A stretch of 64,000 bases of DNA from Charina bottae. Lineage: Eukaryota > Chordata > Lepidosauria > Squamata > Charinaidae. Position 1 is the first letter of the stretch. Each line of letters opens with the position of its first letter. Below are positions 55,047-64,000 of this stretch, one piece after another. The position numbers and the translations under genes were made by a program. The notes under the pieces are model-generated. The model did no database searches. It had not been told where the DNA came from and worked only from the letters and a program-made list of their open reading frames with translations. Where the stretch lies: contig JALMGJ010000003.1 in NCBI GenBank assembly GCA_023362775.1, positions 182,997,725-183,061,724 of the forward strand, in the 5' to 3' direction.

Positions 55047-55378
55047 GGGGTGTGGTGGCTCAGTGGGTAAGACGCCAGGCTTGTCGATCGGAAGATTGCA
55101 ACTTCAGAGGTTCGAATCCCTAGTCCCACGTGACGGAGTGAGCTCCCGCACTAGCTACAGCTCTTGCCAACCTAGCAATTCGAAAGTATGCAAATACAAG
55201 TAGATGAATAGGTACCACTTCGGTGGGTAGGTAACAGCGTTCCGCGCGCGTCATGCAGCCACATGACCGTGGAAGCGTCTTCGGACAACGCTGGCTCTTC
55301 GGCTAACAAATGGAGATGAGCACCGTCCCCTAGAGTCGGACACAACTGCAAAAATGTGCGGGGGGAACCTTTACCTTT
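55047..55378 (+). mobile_element. Sauria/Squam1-type SINE, copy 5
   Basis: Exact 13-bp target duplication AATTCCTGATGTA (55034-55046 and 55379-55391). Head GTGTGGTGGCTCAGTGGG, B box GGTTCGAATCC, tail GAGTCGGACACAACTGC and CCTTTACCTTT. Confidence 0.95.
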
Positions 55379-55391
55379 AATTCCTGATGTA

Positions 55392-58300
55392 CTGTGACAT
55401 ATTTTACTCTACTAACTTTATCTGTGTGTGTATGTGTGACTCAGCTGATAGTGAAGCAATACAGCAGCAATTGAGATAAATAAATAAAAAAATAAACCCA
55501 ATATTTGTTGTGCTTGAATGATCCACAGGCATTTAATATTCAAGCATTTAAAGCTTAGTAACTAAAAATAGTCTGTGGAAGTAGAGGCTGGCAACAGAAA
55601 GAAGAGATTACTATAAAATATTTAACATTGAAGCTGAATGTGTTAGGATTTATAACCATCCTTTGGTAATAAGTATGTAATAGTTAAACTAAATGGCATT
55701 TTCTATACTTTAAAATCTCTTTTAACTTTTTATATCCAGAATCACACACCTAGCATATACACTGACATTTGGTCATTAGGACTCATATACTAGAACACGT
55801 TTGTTAAGAACAGGATAGTGTTTTTTAATTTATACCTACAGATTTGCTTGAAATCACAATAATCTTAACCTCTACTGTTAAAAAGAAAAGACTGAGCATT
55901 TGAAATGTAAAGAAGTGGCAAGCTTAGTTGTCTCATTTTGATCCTACATTTTTCTTTGCTTGAAGAACTCCAGAAAAGGAGTTCTTCAAGGGACTAGATA
56001 GGGATCCCAACATTGTAGGTCAGATCCAAAGGAACAAATTTGCAACATGATGGTGGTGCTGCTGGGCTTCTTGCCATAAATAAATGTTAGGGTCAGGATA
56101 TGGGCTAATGTGTCAATGGGAAGGACACTTTCTGTACTGGTGATTAACAAAAGCTGTAACTGCAAATTTAATTTACATCTGTATTGCAACATAATATATT
56201 GACACGAATCAGGTACTGTGCAAGCAATATGCTTTTGTATGCATGGTTTTTCAACTCTTCTATTTAATCTAAAATTGTTGGGAGCAGCGGCCTTGGGAAG
56301 ATTGTGGTGGCAGTCATGGTGAGAAAGGTAGCATGTGTGGCAAATTTTAAACAGGTATACACAATCACTTTAGTTTCTGATCTAGGTGTAAAGTTCTGCA
56401 AGTTGTTCAGAACTGTAAGTAATACTAAGAAGATAAACTGCAGATATGTTTTCAGAGACTTCAACAAGCCAGTTTATATGAAATTTTATACTATATAATT
56501 ATTTCCCCTAAATGTAAGTGGTTAATTGACTAATTGCTTAGAAGCCAGGCATTAGATGACTGACAGTTCTAGACAGTGGAGATATACAGCTTAGACCAGG
56601 GGTGGTGATGTAGTGATTGCAAAATATGTTGGAAGATTCAGCAACTCTTTGAGAGATTTATAAAATTCAAAGGTTGTAAAGGTGATTTTGAATGTCACTC
56701 TATAGAGCCTTTATGTTTAGTCCCATTTGACATTCAGATAAATGCCATTATGAATTAGTGTATGTGACATAAAAGTCTTGGTGCATTTTGGATGCCTGGT
56801 CTTTATACAAATTATATGATAGTTAAATTATTCCAATGTTACATATTTCAACTGCAGTTTTTGGATCTCTCCTATGGCAGATGCTAAGAGAGTAAGGGGG
56901 CAGTGTTTGTCTATTCTAGATAGTTTAAAAAAGTTAGGAAGGACAATAAGATAAAATGAGGTGGAGAGTACATTCAGAGTGAGGAGGAGAAGAGTGAACA
57001 AGAAAATAGGAAAATATGCTCTAAGGTGATGATGTTTTCGCAGTATTTTTTGGAGTTGCTTGGAAACTAGAAATCATTAGGTTATGAATTGTGTGATACT
57101 TATGGATTTCATTACATTATACCTTTTGAGGAAAAAAATGTACAATCCCTCTTGATATAGTAAGATAGAACTATTTGCCCTGAGTTGGTTAAAACTCAGA
57201 TCAGGTTGCATATTACTTTTCTGTAATGATTGCAAAGCTGTGGAAACATGAGAGCAAAGTGGTGCTGATGGTGGCATGAAACTTGTAAAAGGATGCACTA
57301 CTACTTGAAATGGTTGATAGTAAGCAGCATTAATATTATACCATAAAGCATTGGCGTAATCTGGGGCCTCAGTGATTCTTGACTGCCATTTTTTTTTGGT
57401 CAGGGATGCTGAGATTTTGAGAGATTTCTATTCTAGCTGTGCTACACCAGCTCATGATCAACAGCTGGAAGTAGTGGAAGTAGTTAAATTCACAAGTTTG
57501 GAGTCCAGCAACTGACATGAACAGGTGCACAGTTATATGGGATACCCTGAAATTATTTTGGCTTAAAACAAATATAAGAATACCCAGTATTTGTAATAAA
57601 ACATTGTTCTAATCCAGAGAAATTGACACCTAAGGTAAAAACTGACTTTGTGTGCTAAAATGAGTTGAAGTTATTTAAATGCTGAGCATTATGTTGAAAA
57701 TAGTTATAGTATGCTAAATATGAGTTTGTATTATAAATATATTATTTCTAAGGGTGTTGCTTTTCTATTCTTTAATTTACTTAGTAGGCATTTAAAAGTT
57801 GAACTTTGATATTATCTGCTGATATGGAAGATACATAAACTGTGTACCAGCTGTTCATATAACATTCTTTCATTGTGAAAGGATGATGTCAATCTTGTGT
57901 GTGCACGCAAACACACACACACTTGAAGATGCAAACTTTGTCCTTTGTATGTCTCCTCTTTAATATATGCTAGAGAAATATCTGTCCTAAAATGATGATA
58001 AAACTTTTTTCAGTTCATGACAAAACATGTTAACTTAATTGCAGTATTTTGTTGCCATAAATGGTATACCACAGAGATCCTATGGGCAGATTCTGATACA
58101 ATATTTCTGTAAGCAGAAAGAGTTAATGATCATGGAAAACGAAGGTGCCTGTGTGCATTCAAAATTTTCTTGAGAGGATCTCCTAAAACTAAAAGGCAGT
58201 TTTGATGGCACACTGGGGGCTTCAGGGAATAGAGAAAAAAGAAAACCTGTTGTGTAAATAAGTTTATATTCACATATATTTTCCTTAAGTGTTTCATGGG

Positions 58301-58947
58301 GACAGAAGGACTGGTTCTCACATTTGCTATTTACCAGAACAGACTTTCCAACTCTCAAGTTCCTTCACTCTTCAGACGATACCAATACCATTTATTTCTA
58401 AGTTTTGGGCTACCCAACTGTTTCCTATTATATTTTTTTCTGAGAATAGACAATTTTATTTGTTTTTCTTCATTGATTTATGTTAACTAGAGTAATTCAT
58501 GATAATATCACTCCTGTTATTGTGTTGCTAAAAAAATCTGTTTTATTCTAGTTTCCTTCTATATTGCCTTGTTACATTAATTAGCATTCAGAAACTGAAT
58601 AAATAAAACAAATATTCATTGTCTCTACCTGGCCAATACTTATTGTTACCAGATTGACAATTTAAAGATGAAATAAATCAGTTTCATCTTTAAATTTCCT
58701 GCTACAGTAGGATAGTGAAGTAGGTGAAAAGCAGTATTTGTTGCTAAGAAATGACGGAGGGGAAAAGAAGAATGAAGAATTTATAAATGAGTCTACATGT
58801 GATTTGTCAATATCACATGATTGTTAGTTTATTTTGTCAAACTTCCACATTATTTTGTGACTTAAAAGCAACAGTAAAAAAATCTGTTTTTATTTCTAGA
58901 TCTATGATTCCCTAACATATGCATTTGCTATGTATTTGAGGGCTAAT
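55392..58947. other. Unique AT-rich sequence
   Basis: The longest stretch without recognised elements (3.5 kb). A short inverted repeat, AGAACTCCAGAAAAGGAGTTCT, with eight-base arms lies at 55965-55986. A (CA)n tract is at 57912-57921. No exon or repeat family was identified. Confidence 0.4.
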
Positions 58948-59176
58948 GTTCTTTATTTACTTATTTGGTATGGAGTCCTGCCTTTCCTCAAGGCACTCAA
59001 GATAATTTATTTGGGGATATACCTTTATTTTATCGCAACAACCACAGCCCTTTGAGGTAGGTTGAGCTAAGAGAAAGTCACTGGTCCAAAGTCATTTGGA
59101 GTTTTTTCTGGCTGAGGGTGGACTTGAATTGGATCTTCCAAATCCTAGTCCACCACCCTAACTACTACACTGCATA
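58948..59176 (-). mobile_element. CORE-SINE (MIR-like), minus strand
   Basis: Minus strand: head TGCAGTGTAGTAGTTAGGG and TCAAGTCCACCCTCAGCC, core ATGACTTTGGACCAGTGAC and TACCTCAAAGGGCTGTGG, tail GCCTTGAGGAAAGGCAGG and AAATAAGTAAATAAAG. More diverged than the 14762 copy. Confidence 0.7.
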
Positions 59177-61140
59177 GACTAGTGTGAACAATCTTGGTGC
59201 ATCTTAATATAATATATACATGTTTGTACACAGCTTGCCTTAATACTGAATATGGGTATGTGTGGATTCTGTAGGTTATGTACCCATCCTTGCCATTCTG
59301 TTTGAAAACAAATTTGCAATAGACTTCTATAATATTCATAGGAAGAACTCAAGTGCTATTACTGATACCCATATTTAAATATCACATTCACCTGTATCTT
59401 TTCACATATGTTGAACTATGCCAGCTGAAAGGGTAAGAAGTTATTAGTATTCACATATCATGCTAACCTGTGATTCATGTTTCAGATGACCATGCAAACT
59501 GCGTTGAACAGCTATTTCTCAGGCTGTGTTCTGACAGCTATTTCTCTGTCTTTGCAGTGGCTGTCTGTCTGTCCTACAAGCATTTCCAGGTTCCTCTTCC
59601 CTTTTGTCTGCTTCCTCCCTCCTGCTATTTCCCTCCCCACATCTTATTCTCCTCCCCAAGTCCAAAAAGATGTTCTTAATTGCTGGTCTGCTTGCTGCCT
59701 GCACATTGCAAAACATAGTGTTTCTTTATCATAACTGGTATTCCAGAGCTGGAGAAATATTTTTAGGAAGAAGGAAGGAGATGACAGGGAAATAGAAGGA
59801 GGTGGTAGTGCTTATGCTTTGTGCTTCTGCACCCCACATTGGATTACACAGATGAATCAATTCAGCTAACTACAAATCCTATTTAAAGGCCTCTGCCTTA
59901 ATCACAGCTTTTGTCATGGACCATGTCTGCACAAATGTTGAGTGCAACTAGGATATGCCTTAGGCAGGTATGGACAAATGAGCCCATTCAGCAGGTTGAG
60001 AAAGCTGTACTGAACCATAACTTAATGCACTGCACCAAACCTCAGATTCTTTCTCTTCTATCTTTTTCCTATTCCTGAGCAGCCTAGGGAAGAAGTTTGG
60101 AAGCTATCAAGTTTGCTTAGCCAGAGCTGTGCTTAAGATGAAGTGTCTTAGTGTCAACCGGCCAACTTCACAAACCATAGTTTGAACCCTCATTGTTTTT
60201 AATCAAAAATAGGCAAGTTATAGTCCTGAATTACAGGTGGCCCAAGGTTTGATTTACATGGCTCTCTATTATTTCAAAGTGATCTGACCTTTCCAGCAGT
60301 GTGCTAAATGGAAGAAGGAAATCAGAAGAGAAACAAGGGGAAAGGGGGTATAAAAAAGAAAGTCTGGATGGCCCCAGCTGTCCTTGACTCATTCCCCACT
60401 AATCACTTGCTTCAGCCCCACCCCTTAATTGATTATCATTGAGGAAATGTGGTCTTCAAATCAGAAATATTTATCATTTCTGCTATGAAGAGAGAGAGTG
60501 CAGGTTCTTGAAGCTGAAAATGCTTAATGTTATACTGCTGATGTATTTGGGGGAAGGGCATGTTGGGTAAGATGCTAAACTATGGTTCAACATGAGTTTT
60601 AAATATAGCGACTCTTATCTTTGCTGTTTGAAGAATGCTGGGAAATCAAGAAAAGACTATTTTTTCTCATTCACCCCTTCTGTGACAATTTACCATCATT
60701 AAGGATTTTGCTTACTGGGGAAGATGCTCTTTTTCAGGATTCAATTTGCAAGCTCAGTAAATCGGATATAGACTTAATGATCATACTCATGTTCTGGACT
60801 GGAGAACTGAAGAGAGGCACCTGGATCCTTCACGCTCCACAAGCATTTCTGAAATTCATTACAGTGCTTGGAACCAGGCCATTCTCTCGGCTTCCTGTAC
60901 TTAAGGGTTTAATTGGAATTCTGGGAATATTAGACGGGGCAGGACTCGACTAGTAACAGCAGCAGTGCTTAAAAATATAGTGGGTCGATTTCTAATGTGA
61001 ACTGACCCTGAACAAATATTGTTAATGGAGTGTTAGGGACTGAGGGCAGAAAGCTGAGAGAAAGTGGATTTGAACCTACTGTATGCCCTTTTGATGCTAT
61101 AGGGGAAATTGGTAATACAATAAAATGACTGTTCATTTAT
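59177..61140. other. Unique sequence
   Basis: About 2 kb. A 110-codon ORF (60621-60953) has no recognisable domain; I do not call it. No repeat family identified. Confidence 0.4.
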
Positions 61141-61149
61141 TGATGACAG

Positions 61150-61250
61150 CTTGAGTTGAACTAGGGTCCCTCCTTGTGAGGGAGATGGGCGATAATATAA
61201 ATACGATAAATAAACAAATGAAGAAACAAACAAACAAACAAACAAACTAC
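61150..61250 (+). mobile_element. L2-clade LINE 3'-tail remnant
   Basis: GGGTCCCTCCTTGTGAGGG, GAGATGGGCGATAATATAAA and ATACGATAAATAAA match the L2 3' tails at 2350 and 14000; an (AAAC)n array at 61226-61247 follows. Confidence 0.75.
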
Positions 61251-61896
61251 TGTAATCCACTGCTCTCTTCTCTCTCCTAAATTCCCTCAAATTTATCTTT
61301 GTTCATCGACATGGCCTAGAAAAATGAATAAAAGGTACTCTTTGAAAGCAAATCCTTTTGCTTGTTAATGTTTTTTATTAGTGATATTCTGAAGGTTTGG
61401 AGAAGATGGGCATAGGAGTTTTGAATGCATAAGGATTTGAGCATTTTTGACCAGTAAAACATATTTGAAATAAAATATTTCAATTTTCTTTTCATGTGTG
61501 TGTTTACATGGACAGCAATCTTTATTATCCAAGTAAATGGTTGTAAAATGCTAGATAGGAGATGCAGCAAGACTTAAAGGAATTTTGACATTTAAGGGGA
61601 AAAAAGCTTTGTATAGTTGGTTAACATTAATAAATTTGAAAATTTATTTTCCAGCCAGTTCTTTGATTCTAAAATGAAAACCTCCTTTGAAAGGAGATAG
61701 TGGTTGCATTCAGACAGTCTTCCAATGCTTACCAATTTTCTCCTTCATCTGGTTTAATTTTTTACATTATTCTAATGAAGTCATAGTTTACTCTTACTTT
61801 CTAGCTGTCAAGCTACGGTTTGATTATGTCAGCTCTTCATGGTAGGCCATGTCAGGAAATAGCTACCATAAGAATGATAGAAATACTACTTTATTG
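61251..61896. other. Unique AT-rich sequence
   Basis: No recognised feature. Confidence 0.4.
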
Positions 61897-61904
61897 TTGT
61901 AGGG

Positions 61905-62330
61905 CAGAGCTTTCCAAACTGTGTGTCAGGACACGTTAGTGTGTCGGCTGCAGTGTCTGGGTGTGTCGTGGCTGCTGCTGCCTCCGAGCCCTGCCAGGAT
62001 TCTGCGCAGGTCCTAGTGCCTGCCTTGTGCCTTGCTGCCTCCAGACCTGCTGTGATTCCGCACAGGTCCTAGTGCCTGCCTTGTGCCCTGCTGTAAGAGT
62101 GTGTTGCGAAATGATGCCCTGCTGTAAGAGTGTGTTGCGAAATGACGGCGGCGTGCACGGCGGCGGCATGCATGGTGGCAGTGGCGGCGGCCTCTTGTGT
62201 TGCGTTAAAACCCCGAAGCGCTGATGGCTGCCGCCGCTGCCACCACCGTGTGCTCCACCGCCGCCATCAGCACTTCCGGGTTTTGTCGCAACACACTAAT
62301 GTGTCGCAACACACAGTTTGGAAAGCTATG
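61905..62330 (+). mobile_element. Composite hAT element (family 1, copy 6)
   Basis: Left terminus CAGAGCTTTCCAAACTGTG and right terminus GTTTGGAAAGCTATG. The left 240 bases match the sub-type at 9399 (CAGGTCCTAGTGCC repeats), the right part matches the palindromic sub-type (CGGAAGCGCTGATGG... and CTTCCGGGTTTT). The left 8-mer TTGTAGGG is not repeated on the right, where truncated BovB begins at once. So this is not a simple insertion. Confidence 0.75.
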
Positions 62331-62339
62331 TCCTGGAGT

Positions 62340-64000
62340 ATGGACTGGTTTGATCTTCTTGCAGTCCAAGGCACTCTCAGAATTTTCCTCCAACACCAAC
62401 GTTCAAAAACATCTATCTTCCTTTTCTCAGCCTTCCTTATGGTCTAGCTCTCGCAGCCATAGGTTACTACGGGGAATACCATTGCTATAACTATGTGGAC
62501 ATTTGTTGTCAGTGTGATGTCTCTGCTCTTAACTATTTTATCAAGATTTGTCATTGCTCTCCTCCAAAGAAGTAGACGTCTTCGGATTTCCTGGCTGCAG
62601 TCAGCGTCTGCAGTAATCTTTGCGCCTAGAAATACAAAGTCTGTCACTGCCTCCATGTTTTTCCCTCTATTTACCAGTTATCAATCAAGCTGGTTGCCAT
62701 AATCTTGGTTTTTTTGAGGTTTAACTGCAACCCAGCTTTTGCACTTTCTTCTTTCACCTTCGTCATAAGGCTCCTCAGCTCCTCCTCGCTTTCAGCCATC
62801 AAAGTGGTATCATCTGCATATCTGAGATTGTTAATGTTTCTTCCAGCAATTTTAACTCCAGCCTTGGACTCATCAAGCCCAGCACGTCGCATGATGTGTT
62901 CTGTGTCCAGGTTGAATAGGTAGGGTGAGAGTATACAGCCCTGCCGTACTCCTTTCCCAATCTTAAACCAGTCCGTTGTTCCGTGCTCTGTTCTTACCGT
63001 TGCTACTTGGTCGTTATACAGATTCCTCAGGAGGCAGACAAGATGACTTGGTATCCCAATACCACCGAGAACTTGCCACAATTTGTTATGATCCACACAG
63101 TCAAAGGCTTTAGAATAGTCAATAAAACAGAAGTAGATGTTTTTCTGAAACTCCCTGGCTTTCTCCATTATCCAGCGGATATTAGCAATTTGGTCTCTAG
63201 TTCCTCTGCCTTTTCTAAACCCAGCTTGTACATCTGGCAATTCTCGCTCCATGAATTGCTGGAGTCTACCTTGCAAGATCTTGAGCATTACCTTACTGGC
63301 ATGTGAAATAAGTACCACTGTTGGATCGTTTGAATGTTCCTTAGTGCAGGGCTTTCCAAAGTTTTCCTGCGGCGACACACCAACCGCCGTTGGTGTGTCG
63401 CCGCGGGAAAACCCGGAAGTGCTGCCATTGCAGCAGCGCACAAAAACCCGGAAGCGGTGCTGCCGCTTTCGGGTTTTTGCGCGCCGCCATTGGTGTGTCA
63501 CTGCGGGGAAACCCGGAAGCGCTGATGATGATCAGCGCTTCTGGGTTGTGTGGCGACACACTAGACTGTGTGTGGCGACACACTTTTGTGTCACGACACA
63601 CAGTTTGGAAAGCTCTGCCTTAGTGTTTCCCTTTTTTGGTATGGGGATATAAGTTGATTTTTTCCAATCTGATGGTCATTCTTGTGTTTTCCAAATTTGC
63701 TGGCATATGGCATGCATCACCTTGACAGTATCATCTTGCAAGATTTTAAACAGTTCAGCTGGGATACCGTCGTCTCCTGCTGCCTTGTTATTAGCAATGC
63801 TTCTTAAGGCCCATTCAACCTCACTCTTCACGATGTCTGGCTCTAACTCACTGACCAGACCATCAAATCTATCCCCGATATTATTATCCTTCCTATACAG
63901 ATCTTCCGTATATTCTTGCCACCTTTTCTTGATCTCTCCTGCTTCTGTTAGGTCCTTGCCATCTTTGTTTTTGATCATACCCATTTTTGCCTGGAATTTA
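62340..64000 (-). pseudogene. BovB reverse transcriptase part, partial and interrupted
   Basis: From 64000 to 63676 the frame gives GMIKNKDGKDLTEAGEIKKR to CQQIWKTQE. The hAT then interrupts within KECSN. From about 63346 the frame runs 225 codons with FIDYSKAFDCVDHNKLW, GVRQGCILSPYLFNL and YADDTTLM, ending at SLIDNW at 62674. A two- to three-base change near 62670 shifts or stops it, and MEAVTDFVFLGAKITADADC (62656-62444) follows in another frame. The CGA codon kept at 62583-62585 (plus TCG) is the ancestral form of the stop seen at 51754. The 5' region lies outside the window. Confidence 0.88.
63347..63617 (-). mobile_element. Non-autonomous hAT element (family 1, copy 7)
   Basis: Termini CAGGGCTTTCC and GGAAAGCTCTG with exact target duplication CCTTAGTG (63339-63346 and 63618-63625). 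The interior repeats the two palindromic modules seen at 23840-24010, plus an extra CATTGCAGCAGCGC / CGGTGCTGCCGC segment. Inserted in the BovB reverse transcriptase, so it is younger than that copy. Confidence 0.93.

Larger units (their letters stand above)
62331..64000 (-). mobile_element. BovB LINE (subfamily A), runs off window
   Basis: Minus-strand copy whose 3' end is missing: it starts at TCCTGGAGTATGGACTGG, a point about 300 bases inside a complete copy. It is split by a hAT at 63347-63617 and continues past 64000. Coding order on the minus strand: EVEWALRSIANNKAAGDDGIP, IPKKG, QAGFRKGRGTRDQ, FIDYSKAFDCVDH, GCILSPYLFN, LRYADDTTLMAES, LGAKITADADC. Confidence 0.92.

Noticed and set aside
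60621..60953. 110-codon ORF
   Set aside because: No domain, no splice or promoter context. Length is within chance for non-coding DNA of this size.

Overview
The window reads as intergenic or intronic DNA from a squamate reptile (lizard or snake). The evidence is the repeat mix. It holds several young BovB-type RTE LINEs, tRNA-derived Sauria/Squam1-type SINEs whose 3' ends resemble the BovB 3' end, older L2 and CR1 LINEs, an L1 with long antisense ORF pieces, Penelope-like fragments, and several families of non-autonomous hAT elements. I found no host protein-coding gene I would defend. One unique stretch (43105-43591) has the signals of an exon and is reported as a candidate only. There are no bacterial features, rRNA genes, tRNA genes or CRISPR arrays.

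Layout. 1-5.1 kb: an L2 LINE tail, an old RTE copy split by a hAT element, and a GC-rich hAT/minisatellite block. 5.1-7.8 kb: AT-rich unique DNA. 7.8-13.5 kb: a Penelope-like inverted-repeat insertion, a palindromic MITE, a hAT element, an unexplained 133-codon ORF, a Tc1-like end fused to an inverted L1, and a short hAT. 13.7-19.4 kb: an L2 tail, a Sauria SINE, a CORE-SINE and a full-length minus-strand BovB that carries three younger insertions. 20.9-24.6 kb: a diverged foldback and three hAT elements, two of them back to back at one target. 26.4-27.7 kb: CR1 split by a solo LTR, then a Penelope-like 3' end with a hammerhead-like core. 29.0-32.9 kb: two BovB copies from two subfamilies, the second one nested. 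33-42.4 kb: MITEs, SINEs, two GC-rich hATs, LTRs and L2. 43-48.9 kb: the candidate exon, a MITE, a 5S-derived SINE, a Sauria SINE and an old tRNA SINE. 48.9-52.3 kb: a pentanucleotide array, then a 3.2-kb BovB with matching target duplications. 54-55.4 kb: two Sauria SINEs. 58.9-64 kb: a CORE-SINE, an L2 tail, a hAT and a BovB running off the window end.

How the parts relate. BovB encodes an APE-type endonuclease and a reverse transcriptase. The Sauria SINEs lack proteins and carry a BovB-like 3' end, so they were probably copied by BovB machinery. The hAT elements here are short and carry no transposase. Their 8-bp target duplications share a central TA, which points to a Buster-group hAT transposase acting in trans. 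Nesting gives a partial order: L2, CR1 and the old RTE are oldest; the LTRs are younger than the L2 and CR1 they split; BovB subfamily A is recent; Penelope-like, hAT and internally deleted BovB pieces landed in BovB copies afterwards.
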